Shown here one piece after another: positions 56,922 to 64,000 of a DNA stretch of 64,000 nucleotides. The notes below the pieces were generated by a model, which worked only from the letters and a program-made list of their open reading frames with translations, did no database searches and was not told the origin of the DNA. Origin of the DNA: RI-43 sp033764725 (GTDB lineage: Bacteria > Pseudomonadota > Alphaproteobacteria > Caulobacterales > Aquidulcibacteraceae); NCBI GenBank assembly GCA_033764725.1, contig JANRIR010000066.1:1-64000 (forward strand), given 5' to 3'. Within the stretch, counting starts at the first letter, position 1. Each line of letters starts with the position of its first letter. The position numbers and the translations under genes were made by a program.

Positions 56922-57944
56922 TTACGCGGTCTTACGCGTGCGCCAGAGCGAATAGGCCATCGACCCGCCGATCAGCCCCGCCGTGGCCGCCAGCGACCAG
57001 TGCGGTTCGAGATAGGGCACGAGATCGAGGCTCTTCGACAGGCCGAAATTCCAGATGATCTTGACGCCGATCAGCACCAGCACGAGCGCGAGCCCGTATT
57101 TCAGGTACTGGAAGCGCTCCACCGCGGCCGCGAGCATGAAATACATCGAGCGCAGGCCGAGAATGGCGAAGATGTTTGACGTGTAGACGATGAACGGATC
57201 GCGCGTGACTGCGAAGATCGCCGGCACGCTGTCGATCGCAAACACGATGTCGGCGCCCTCGACCATGATCAGCGCCAGGAACAGCGGCGTGGCGAACAGC
57301 GCAAGCTTGCCCGTCTTGGGATCGATGCGGCGCACGAAGAAATTGTGGTTGGGGATGTCGTCGGTGACGCGGATGCGCTTCTTCACGAAGGCGAGGAATT
57401 TGTTGTCCTCGAGCTTCATGTCGTGGCCGTCGCCCGACACCATCTTCCAGCCGGTGTAGATCAGGAACGCAGCGAAGATGTAGAGCACCCAGGTCCACTC
57501 ATTGACCACCGCGGAGCCGAGCGAAATGAAGATCGCGCGGAACACGATGGCGCCGATGATGCCCCAGAACAGAACCCGATGCTGATATTCGCGCGGCACC
57601 GCGAAATAGGTGAAGATCAGCGAGATGACGAAGATGTTGTCGAAGGCGAGCGCCGTCTCGAGCAGATAGCCGGTGAAATACTGGATCACCGCCTGCTGGT
57701 TGAGATTGTCGGGGCTGTCGTAATAGGCGGGATCGGGCTCGTAGACGAAACCGACATAGGCGCCGAACAGCACCGCAAGCGATGCGAACGACGCCCACAT
57801 GATCGCGCTTTTCTGGGCGGAGACCACCCCGTCCTTGTTGTTCAGGACGCCGAGATCGAGCCACAACAACACGCCGATGAAGCTCAGAAAAGCGAGCCAC
57901 AGCCACACCGGCTGTCCGGCGTACACGAGCGTCAATATCTCCAT
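56922..57944 (-). CDS. TerC family integral membrane protein
   Basis: The 340-residue protein has about nine hydrophobic segments and the two TerC signatures ALAFDNIFVISLIFTYFAV and MVEGADIVFAIDSVPAIFAV, with conserved acidic residues in the membrane. Family members include Alx, a manganese exporter, and proteins linked to tellurite resistance. Metal export is the best guess. No ter operon is present. The 175-base upstream region has two GC hairpins, but I could not fit the manganese riboswitch pattern. Confidence 0.93.
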   Translation of the reverse strand: MEILTLVYAGQPVWLWLAFLSFIGVLLWLDLGVLNNKDGVVSAQKSAIMWASFASLAVLFGAYVGFVYEPDPAYYDSPDNLNQQAVIQYFTGYLLETALAFDNIFVISLIFTYFAVPREYQHRVLFWGIIGAIVFRAIFISLGSAVVNEWTWVLYIFAAFLIYTGWKMVSGDGHDMKLEDNKFLAFVKKRIRVTDDIPNHNFFVRRIDPKTGKLALFATPLFLALIMVEGADIVFAIDSVPAIFAVTRDPFIVYTSNIFAILGLRSMYFMLAAAVERFQYLKYGLALVLVLIGVKIIWNFGLSKSLDLVPYLEPHWSLAATAGLIGGSMAYSLWRTRKTA

Positions 57945-58119
57945 CGCGGAGGTCCCTTGCGGTCTGGGCGGCGCCGCGTGCGCGCCTCAAACCCCGCGAG
58001 GCCGCGGGATCAGGGGAGATCCGACATCGCGCACGCCGCCGCGTGCGCCAGAGGGGCCCGGACCGGTTAAGGTGCCGCGGAGCTAGGGTGCGTCGATTTG
58101 AAAGGGAAGAGGCCGGCGA

Positions 58120-59196
58120 TCACGCCTGCGTGAGCTTGGCGATAACGCCGTCTTCCGGCCCGATGGCGCCGGCGACTGCGTCGCGCCAGGCGGCGCGCAC
58201 GGCGTCCGGCCCGGCGATGCGGCGCACCTTGAGCCAGCCGCGCGCGAAGGCGGTGAAGGCGGAGGACGCGCCGGCGAGTTTGTCCTCATAGGCCTGGCGT
58301 CCCCATTCGGCGACGCGCGCCTTGATCACGTCGGGCGCAAAGAAGAACGCGGGCTTGGCGCCGGGCAAATCGTCGGGCGTCGGGCCGCCGGCGCTCCAAT
58401 CCGTGGCGCCGACAATAGTGTCGCTGACGAGGGCAGCGCCCAGCCGCCTGTGCAGCGCCGTGCGCAACGCGGCTGCGCCGGCGAAATCGACATAGGCCGT
58501 GGGCGCAGCGTCGAGAGCGGCGACCTCGCCATAGGTTTTGACGTCGCTGTAGATATCGAGCGCGCGGCAGAAGGCGACGTTGGCCGGCGAGGTGAGCCCG
58601 AGCACCGGCACGCCCCGTCGATGCAGCAGAAACGCCAGCCCGATCGCCGTTTTGCTCGACGCGCTCGACAGCGCGACGCGTTCCGCGCCGAATTGGGTGG
58701 CTTCCGCAAGATGGGCGTCGAGCACGAACGAGGTGGTGAACAGGGGCGCCAGCAGCATGCGCAGCGCTTCGGCCTCGGCGTCGGTTTTCGGGACGCGGAA
58801 ATACCCATTGTACACCGGCGCCAGATGCTGGCGATGCGCGCTCGCGTCGACGAAGCCGCCCTCGTTCACCCGCGTCGGCGCCACGATCAGGTGGGCGCCG
58901 ATCGGCACATAGCCGTAGAAGCGGTCGCCGACGGACACGCCGTCTGCGTTGCTTTCAATCACGTCGGCGAAGCCCCAGGCTGGCGGTCTGCCGTAACCCT
59001 CGGCGTCACTGGGGAAGAAATCCCAATAGCGCATCATCTCGCCAAACGCCGCGTAGGTGACGGTGTTGGCGGTGATCGCCAATGCATCGACGCGCAACAG
59101 CGCCTGGCCCGGGGCGAGCGCGGGCAGGGCGGGACGGGCGACGTGCGCCTCGCCGATGGCGCCGCGCTTGACCAGAAACTGGACGTCTTCGCTCAT
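58120..59196 (-). CDS. DUF2855 family protein (quinone-reductase-like)
   Basis: The 358-residue protein follows the DUF2855 pattern: LPALAPGQALLRVDALAITA, NTVTYAAFGEMMRYWDFFP, PPAWGFADV and YNGYFRVPKTDAEAEALRM. The overall plan is like medium-chain dehydrogenases with the central SSASSKTAIGLAFLLHRRG. No function is established. It lies upstream of terC and next to tRNA-Leu. Confidence 0.87.
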   Translation of the reverse strand: MSEDVQFLVKRGAIGEAHVARPALPALAPGQALLRVDALAITANTVTYAAFGEMMRYWDFFPSDAEGYGRPPAWGFADVIESNADGVSVGDRFYGYVPIGAHLIVAPTRVNEGGFVDASAHRQHLAPVYNGYFRVPKTDAEAEALRMLLAPLFTTSFVLDAHLAEATQFGAERVALSSASSKTAIGLAFLLHRRGVPVLGLTSPANVAFCRALDIYSDVKTYGEVAALDAAPTAYVDFAGAAALRTALHRRLGAALVSDTIVGATDWSAGGPTPDDLPGAKPAFFFAPDVIKARVAEWGRQAYEDKLAGASSAFTAFARGWLKVRRIAGPDAVRAAWRDAVAGAIGPEDGVIAKLTQA

Positions 59197-59244
59197 GACC
59201 GTCTCCCCCGTTGCGGCCTAGTCTTCCCGACGGCGCGCCCGCTC

Positions 59245-59332
59245 TGGTGCGGACGGCGGGACTTGAACCCGCACTCCCGTTTCCAGGAAGCGGATTTTAA
59301 GTCCGCTGCGTCTACCGTTTCGCCACGTCCGC
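59245..59332 (-). tRNA. tRNA-Leu (TAA)
   Basis: Read on the minus strand it starts GCGGACGTGGCGAAACGGTA. The anticodon stem GCGGA/TCCGC holds CTTAAAA with TAA at 34-36. A long variable arm (TTCCTGGAAACGGGAG) marks a class II tRNA. The T-arm has GGTTCAAGTCC and CCA is encoded. Confidence 0.94.
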
Positions 59333-59344
59333 GTCGGCGGCGAT

Positions 59345-60115
59345 CTATGCGCCCTCGGCCTTGGGCTCGTCCACTTCTTCCGGCTCGGCGCCCAGATCGC
59401 GGGCCAGCGCGAGGATCGCGTCCGCCGCATGCGCCACCGCGCCCGCATCGGCGCCGCGCGCCACCAGATGCGCGCCGTAGCCGTCCGGCCGGAACCAGGG
59501 ATAGGAGCCGAGCGACACGCCGGGATGGGCGTCCTCGATCGCCTTCAGCCGCGCCGCAAGGTCGCCCTCGCGCACGCCCGCGGCGCGGATGGTGCGCGTG
59601 ATCACGACCGCTCCGCCTGTGAGCCGCGGGCCGACATCCTCCAGCATGCCGCGGGTGATCGAGGGCACGCCCGCCATCACGAACACATTGCCCAATTGGA
59701 AGCCCGGCGCTTTCGACACGGGATTGGCGATCAGGCTCGCGCCCTCCGGAATGCGGGCCATGCGCAGGCGCGCTTCGTTGAGGTCGGTCGTCTTGTAGTG
59801 CGCCTCCAGGATGGCGCGGGCGTCCTCGCGGACATCGATGGAGACGCCGAACGCCGCAGCCACCGCGTCGGCGGTCTTGTCGTCATGGGTGGGGCCGATG
59901 CCGCCAGTGGTGAACACATAATCGTACGCCGCGCGCAGGGCGTTGATTGCGGCGGCGATGCGCGCGGGATCGTCGGAGACGACGCGCGCCTCGGCGACCT
60001 GCACCCCCAGCGGGGCCAGGAATTTCGCGATCATCTGGAGGTTCACGTCCTGCGTGCGGCCGGAGAGGAGTTCATCCCCGATCAGCAGGACGGCGGCGGT
60101 GACGGCGGTGCTCAT
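59345..60115 (-). CDS. CinA-type MoCF-domain protein (competence/damage-inducible protein A)
   Basis: The 256-residue protein has the molybdopterin-binding-like fold of CinA: VLLIGDELLSGRTQDVNLQM, FTTGGIGPTHDDKTADAVAA, PGFQLGNVFVMAGVP and GSYPWFRPDGYGAHLVARG. It lacks the C-terminal amidase domain of full CinA. In this form it is predicted to act as an ADP-ribose pyrophosphatase-like enzyme. The ATG at 60115 has only a weak ribosome binding site. Confidence 0.88.
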   Translation of the reverse strand: MSTAVTAAVLLIGDELLSGRTQDVNLQMIAKFLAPLGVQVAEARVVSDDPARIAAAINALRAAYDYVFTTGGIGPTHDDKTADAVAAAFGVSIDVREDARAILEAHYKTTDLNEARLRMARIPEGASLIANPVSKAPGFQLGNVFVMAGVPSITRGMLEDVGPRLTGGAVVITRTIRAAGVREGDLAARLKAIEDAHPGVSLGSYPWFRPDGYGAHLVARGADAGAVAHAADAILALARDLGAEPEEVDEPKAEGA

Positions 60116-60289
60116 GGCCGCTGATGTAGCGGCTCCGTGCGGCGAGGCCAGCAAAACCGGCGGGCGGCCGGCGCTGCGCCTTGTTTCGGTCGCCGCGCGC
60201 CCCCACGTCCCCGGGCGACGCGCCGCCGGCGTGCGACGGGGGATGCGCGCCGTGACGCTCCCGCCGGCGAAGAGCGATGGGAGACGACG

Positions 60290-61171
60290 ATGACCGACGC
60301 CGCAGACTATGTTCCCCCGAAGGTCTGGACCTGGAACAAAGAGAGCGGCGGGCGTTTCGCCAGCATCAATCGTCCGATCGCTGGCCCCACGCACGACAAG
60401 GACCTGCCCGTCGGCAAGCATCCCCTGCAGCTCTATTCGCTGGGCACGCCGAATGGCGTGAAGGTCACGGTGATGCTGGAGGAATTGCTGGCGCTGGGCC
60501 ACGCGGGGGCCGAGTACGACGCCTGGCTGATCCAGATCATGCAGGGCGAGCAATTCTCCTCCGGCTTCGTCGCCGCCAATCCGAACTCGAAAATCCCGGC
60601 GCTGGTCGACCGCTCGGGCCCCGAACCGATCCGCGTCTTCGAGAGCGGCTCGATCCTGATGTATCTGTCCGAGAAATTCGGCGGCGCCTTCCTGCCGACC
60701 GCGCCGCAGGCGCGCGCCGAAGCGCGGTCGTGGCTGTTCTGGCAGATGGGCGCAGCACCCATTCTCGGCGGCGGCTTTGGCCATTTCTACGCCTATGCGC
60801 CGACGAAAATCGAATACGCCATCGATCGCTTCGCCATGGAGGTGAAGCGCCAGCTCGACGTGCTCGACCGTCATCTCGCCGACAACGACTACATGGCGGG
60901 GCGCGAGTATTCGATCGCCGACATGGCGATCTGGCCCTGGTATGGCGCGCTGGTGAAAGGCGTCGTCTATGACGCCGGCGAGTTCCTGCAGGTGGACAGC
61001 TACAAGAACGTCATCCGCTGGACCGACCAGATCGCCGACCGTCCTGCCGTGAAACGCGGCCGCATGGTCAATCGCGTCATGGGCGATCCCGCCAGCCAAT
61101 TGCACGAACGCCACGACGCCAGCGATTTCGATCTGCGCACGCAGGACAAGATTTTGGCCGCCCAATCTTAA
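60290..61171 (+). CDS. yghU: YghU-like disulfide-bond glutathione S-transferase
   Basis: The 293-residue protein has the YghU pattern: YVPPKVWTWNKESGGRFASI, NRPIAGPTHDKDLPVGKHPL, and the glutathione site NPNSKIPALVDRSG with FESGSILMYLSEKFGG. YghU-type enzymes bind two glutathiones and act on disulfides. GGGAG precedes the ATG. It is divergent from the CinA-type gene. Confidence 0.95.
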   Translation: MTDAADYVPPKVWTWNKESGGRFASINRPIAGPTHDKDLPVGKHPLQLYSLGTPNGVKVTVMLEELLALGHAGAEYDAWLIQIMQGEQFSSGFVAANPNSKIPALVDRSGPEPIRVFESGSILMYLSEKFGGAFLPTAPQARAEARSWLFWQMGAAPILGGGFGHFYAYAPTKIEYAIDRFAMEVKRQLDVLDRHLADNDYMAGREYSIADMAIWPWYGALVKGVVYDAGEFLQVDSYKNVIRWTDQIADRPAVKRGRMVNRVMGDPASQLHERHDASDFDLRTQDKILAAQS

Positions 61172-61235
61172 GGCATTTGCGCGTTAGGGACTGCGTAACC
61201 ACTGTGCAAGATAGTGTGTCCCGCTTTCGTACGGG

Positions 61236-63158
61236 ATGGCTATGGTCCATGTCGCTCACGACGCCAACGCTGACATACTCGCTGCGCTCGACCGCTCTCT
61301 GGCGATCGTCGAGTTTACGCCGATGGGCGAAATCGTCTCGGCCAACGGCAACTTTCTAGCCATGCTTGGCTACGAGCGCGACGAAGTCATCGGGCGTCAC
61401 CACGAAATGTTCGTCGATCCGCTCGAGGTGAGCGAGGAACGGCATCGCGTGTTCTGGCAGCGGCTCGCCGCCGGGGCGTATCAGGCTGCGGAATTTCGGC
61501 GCGTCGGCAAACATGGGCGCGAAGTCTGGGTTCAAGGAACATACACCCCGCTCTATGACGCCGACGGCGTGGTCCACAAGATCGTCAAAGTGGCGATGGA
61601 CGTCACACAGATCAAACTGCGCAATATCGGCGATCAGGCGCGCATGTCCGCGATCGAGCACACCCAGGGGGTGGCGGAGTTCGAGCTGGACGGCGTCATC
61701 AGCGAGGTCAATGAGAATTTCCTGCGCATGACGGGCTATGAGCGCCATGAATTGATTGGGCGTCACCATAGCGTGCTTGTCGATGCGGAATACCGAAAGA
61801 GTTTGGAATACGTCACCTTCTGGAACGGGTTGCGCCGCGGAGAGTTCAAAACCGCCGAATTCAAGCGCGTGAAGAAATCCGGCGACCCGTTCTGGCTGCA
61901 CGCGACGTACAGTTTGGTGCTCGATCTGAGCGGGCGTCCGTACCGCATCATCAAGATCGCCTCCGACATTTCGGATCGCAAGGAATTGGAGCACAAGGCG
62001 CGCGCTTCCCAGGAGGCGAAGGAACTCTTTTTGGGGAGCATCAGCCACGAAATCCGCACCCCGCTCAATGGCGTTTCTGCAATGGCCGCTCTCTTGGGCA
62101 AAACAAATCTCGACGCGCGCCAACGCGAAATGGTCTCCCTAATCCAGGGCGCTGGCGAAACGCTTGACCGTCTCGTTTCCGATCTCCTCGATCTTGGCCG
62201 GATGAACGCCGGTGCGATGAGCCTTGATGTCCAGCCTATGGATCTCGAGCGGGAGGTCGCGGTGGTTGCTGCGCTCGTGCGCGACCAGGCGGAGAGCAAG
62301 GGTCTCGCTTTCGACGTTATCTGCGAGTTGGGCGGGCGGCGCCATCGGCTGGGCGACGCCACGCGTTTACGCCAGATCGTCCTCAATCTGCTTTCGAACG
62401 CCGTCAAGTTCACGCAGGTAGGCAGCGTCGAGCTGCGCATCACCGCCTCCGCTTGGGACGATGGCGTCGAGTTCTGCGTGATCGACACGGGCGTCGGGTT
62501 CGATCAGGCGTGCGCCGAGAAAATCTTCGAGCCATTCGAACAGGCGGACGTGACGATCAATCGCCGCTATGGCGGTTCCGGTCTCGGCCTCTCCATCGCC
62601 CGACGTCTTGCGCGTCTCATGGGCGGGTCGTTGACTGCGGCGTCACAGCCCGGGAGGGGCAGCATCTTCACATTCCATGTGATGCTGCAGGAATGCGAGC
62701 CGATCGTGCTGGAGGAAGCGGCCGAGAACATCGAGGCGGGCAGCCTTGCAGGGCTCTCGGTGCTGGTGGTCGAGGACAACATCGCCAACCAGCGTGTGGC
62801 CTCTCTCATTTTGGACAGCTGGGGCTGCGAGGTCATTTTGGCGAGCGACGGGCGCGAGGGTGTGGAAGCGCTCGCCACGCGGCGCTTCGACGCCGTGTTG
62901 ATGGACATGCAGATGCCCGGGATGGACGGCTTCACCGCGACGCGGCTGATGCGCAAGGTCGAGGCGCAGCAAGGGTGGCGGCGTACGCCCATCATCATGC
63001 TGAGCGCGAACGCCAGCGAGGCGCGCGTCGCCCAGGCGCTCGCCGCAGGGTGCGACGCCCACGTGGAGAAGCCCTTGTCCCTGTCGAGCCTCTATGCTGC
63101 GCTTGCCGCCCTGGCTCCCTCCGGGCGCATCGCCGCGAACGACGTCTGCGCGGCCTAA
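61236..63158 (+). CDS. Soluble hybrid histidine kinase, PAS-PAS-HisKA-HATPase-REC
   Basis: The 640-residue protein has two related PAS domains (residues about 15-125 and 135-250; both have RRV.K.G..VW/FW...Y and VMDVT/ASDIS ends). His271 in ISHEIRTPLNG is the autophosphorylation site. The ATPase domain has NLLSNAVKFTQVG, DTGVGFD and RYGGSGLGLSIARRL. The receiver has Asp557 in MDMQMPGMDG. No transmembrane helix is present, so the signal is probably internal, such as redox or a ligand bound by PAS. The output partner is not encoded nearby. The ATG at 61242 is an alternative start. Confidence 0.95.
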   Translation: MAMVHVAHDANADILAALDRSLAIVEFTPMGEIVSANGNFLAMLGYERDEVIGRHHEMFVDPLEVSEERHRVFWQRLAAGAYQAAEFRRVGKHGREVWVQGTYTPLYDADGVVHKIVKVAMDVTQIKLRNIGDQARMSAIEHTQGVAEFELDGVISEVNENFLRMTGYERHELIGRHHSVLVDAEYRKSLEYVTFWNGLRRGEFKTAEFKRVKKSGDPFWLHATYSLVLDLSGRPYRIIKIASDISDRKELEHKARASQEAKELFLGSISHEIRTPLNGVSAMAALLGKTNLDARQREMVSLIQGAGETLDRLVSDLLDLGRMNAGAMSLDVQPMDLEREVAVVAALVRDQAESKGLAFDVICELGGRRHRLGDATRLRQIVLNLLSNAVKFTQVGSVELRITASAWDDGVEFCVIDTGVGFDQACAEKIFEPFEQADVTINRRYGGSGLGLSIARRLARLMGGSLTAASQPGRGSIFTFHVMLQECEPIVLEEAAENIEAGSLAGLSVLVVEDNIANQRVASLILDSWGCEVILASDGREGVEALATRRFDAVLMDMQMPGMDGFTATRLMRKVEAQQGWRRTPIIMLSANASEARVAQALAAGCDAHVEKPLSLSSLYAALAALAPSGRIAANDVCAA

Positions 63159-63227
63159 GCCTTCAAGCAACGCTCGCATCGACCGCAGGCGGCGTGCTAG
63201 ATGCCCGCCTGACGCCTCAGACGCCCG

Positions 63228-63680
63228 ATGACACACTCTCTCACCCAACTCGGCGCGGCGAGCGCGATCCCGGCGAGCCCTGAGGCGGCCGTGCTGGAGC
63301 GCGCGCGCAATCCCCATCCCGATGCGCTCTATTGCGCGCGCTTCACCGCGCCGGAATTCACCTCGATATGCCCGGTCACCGGCCAGCCCGATTTCGGCGT
63401 GCTCGTCATCGACTACGCCCCGCGCGATTGGATCGTGGAATCCAAAAGCCTCAAGCTGCTCCTGCAATCCTACCGCAATCACGGCGCCTTCCACGAAGCC
63501 TGCACGATCGACGTCGCCAAGCGCATCATCGCGGCGATCGATCCGGTCTGGCTGCGCGTCGCGGGCTATTGGAATCCGCGCGGCGGCATGCCGATCGACG
63601 TGTTCTGGCAGACCGGCGCGCCGCCGGCCGACCTGTGGCTGACCGACCCGGGCGTCGGGCTCTATACCGGCCGGCGCTGA
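63228..63680 (+). CDS. queF: 7-cyano-7-deazaguanine reductase QueF
   Basis: QueF reduces preQ0 to preQ1 with NADPH in queuosine synthesis. The 150-residue T-fold enzyme has the catalytic Cys48 and Asp55 in SICPVTGQPDFG, the NADPH region ESKSLKLLLQSYRNHGAFHE and the C-terminal WNPRGGMPIDVFW. It is the single-domain form. No other que gene is nearby, and no preQ1 riboswitch pattern is seen upstream. Confidence 0.96.
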   Translation: MTHSLTQLGAASAIPASPEAAVLERARNPHPDALYCARFTAPEFTSICPVTGQPDFGVLVIDYAPRDWIVESKSLKLLLQSYRNHGAFHEACTIDVAKRIIAAIDPVWLRVAGYWNPRGGMPIDVFWQTGAPPADLWLTDPGVGLYTGRR

Positions 63681-63733
63681 GCGTCGCAGCCGCTTGCATC
63701 GGGGCCTTGCGCTGTCTATGCCTGCGCCTGTGC

Positions 63734-63809
63734 GCCGCCTTAGCTCAGTTGGTAGAGCACCGGCTTGTGGTGCCGGGTGTCGTTGGTTCGAGCCCAACAG
63801 GCGGTACCA
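63734..63809 (+). tRNA. tRNA-His (GTG), lacking an encoded G at -1
   Basis: The acceptor GCCGCCT pairs with AGGCGGT (one G-T at the end). The anticodon stem CCGGC/GCCGG holds TTGTGGT with GTG. The base before G1 is C, and the discriminator is A, so the usual G-1:C73 identity is absent. This is the known alphaproteobacterial form recognised by their histidyl-tRNA synthetase. CCA is encoded. Confidence 0.93.
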
Positions 63810-63858
63810 CCCGCGGATGCGCCCCAGCGGGCTTAACCTTCTGCCTTAACGAGATCCC

Positions 63859-64000
63859 GTGAGTGCGTCCGACGCCGCCGCGCCGCCGCCGCGAAGCAAC
63901 AGCCACGCCCGGTTCGCCCGCCGCACGGCGGCGGCGCTCGGCTACGCGTTCCGCTCGCTCGACGGCGCCGACGCCTATCTCTTCGAGGTGCACGACGGGG
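63859..64000 (+). CDS. N-terminal fragment of an unrecognised protein
   Basis: A GTG at 63859 opens a frame that runs off the right edge, giving 47 residues. After a Pro-rich start come SNSHARFARRTAAALGYAFR and a likely strand DAYLFEVHDG. Two TTAAC direct repeats (63834 and 63846) lie just upstream of it. I recognise no family in this short part. Confidence 0.5.
   Translation, partial: MSASDAAAPPPRSNSHARFARRTAAALGYAFRSLDGADAYLFEVHDG

Noticed and set aside
57945..58100. Manganese (yybP-ykoY) riboswitch upstream of terC
   Set aside because: Two GC hairpins are present, but I could not find the conserved core segments of that class on the correct strand.
63159..63227. preQ1 riboswitch upstream of queF
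   Set aside because: The 69-base gap has a short CAGGCGG/CCGCCTG stem but no A-rich tail or pseudoknot pattern of the preQ1 classes.

Overview
The window reads as a chromosomal segment of a high-GC alphaproteobacterium. The supporting gene orders are plsX-fabH-ihfA, alaC/hom/glpX/recJ and purB with purC-purS-purQ beside the zeta-type ATP synthase inhibitor. A tRNA-His with no encoded G at -1 and with A73 also fits this class. UrcA, DUF2842, TorF and TonB-receptor genes, and many GC-rich intergenic palindromes, point to the Caulobacterales/Hyphomonadales side. The order and genus are inference. I see no phage, insertion sequence, CRISPR array or rRNA.

Layout. 1-4.3 kb: a partial gene, a repeat array, a BamE-like lipoprotein, a cytochrome bc1 chaperone, plsX-fabH-ihfA and tRNA-Pro(GGG). 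4.4-5.6 kb: a Phd/VapB-VapC toxin-antitoxin pair with a perfect operator palindrome, and an UrcA protein. 5.9-9.2 kb: a beta-barrel protein, an Atg22-type MFS transporter and DUF2842. 9.3-12.6 kb: heme A synthase, rplM-rpsI with a leader hairpin, and argC. 12.7-19 kb: an exported S9 peptidase, a TonB-dependent receptor and a sulfotransferase. 19.2-22.3 kb: DUF1993, PHA synthase and a lipoprotein. 22.4-28.9 kb: alaC, a repeat-flanked DUF559 endonuclease, hom-glpX, recJ and tRNA-Glu.

29-38.5 kb: a split spermidine-synthase/membrane-protein pair, an SMP-30-like protein, tRNA-Pro(TGG), rfbB-rfbA, a CPA2 antiporter without an RCK domain, gph and two tandem GT2 glycosyltransferases. 38.6-44 kb: the purine genes, with a second repeat-associated DUF559 gene lying between purS and purQ. 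44-47.6 kb: a HepT/MntA (HEPN/MNT) toxin-antitoxin pair and two tandem spinster-type MFS transporters. 47.8-51.6 kb: map-radC, an SDR and a TorF porin. 51.7-56.8 kb: a divergent pair, TIR-TM-WD40 and SLOG-4TM (SLATT-like). 56.9-64 kb: terC, DUF2855, tRNA-Leu, a CinA-type MoCF protein, yghU, a hybrid histidine kinase, queF, tRNA-His and a partial gene.

Most of the window is core metabolism (fatty acid, purine, threonine/methionine, arginine and queuosine pathways). Accessory functions are inserted between these genes. The strongest candidate for an undescribed system is the TIR-WD40 / SLOG-SLATT pair, which looks like a nucleotide-signal sensor and a membrane effector. The second is the association of stand-alone DUF559 nucleases with the dispersed palindromic repeats. 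Three repeat families occupy nearly every gene-free gap: A, CCCCGGATC...GTCCGGGG; B, CCCTCTCCCTCC and its inverse; C, CCTTCTCCC...GGGAGAAGG with ATGAGGGGTG tails. Most copies form large inverted pairs.
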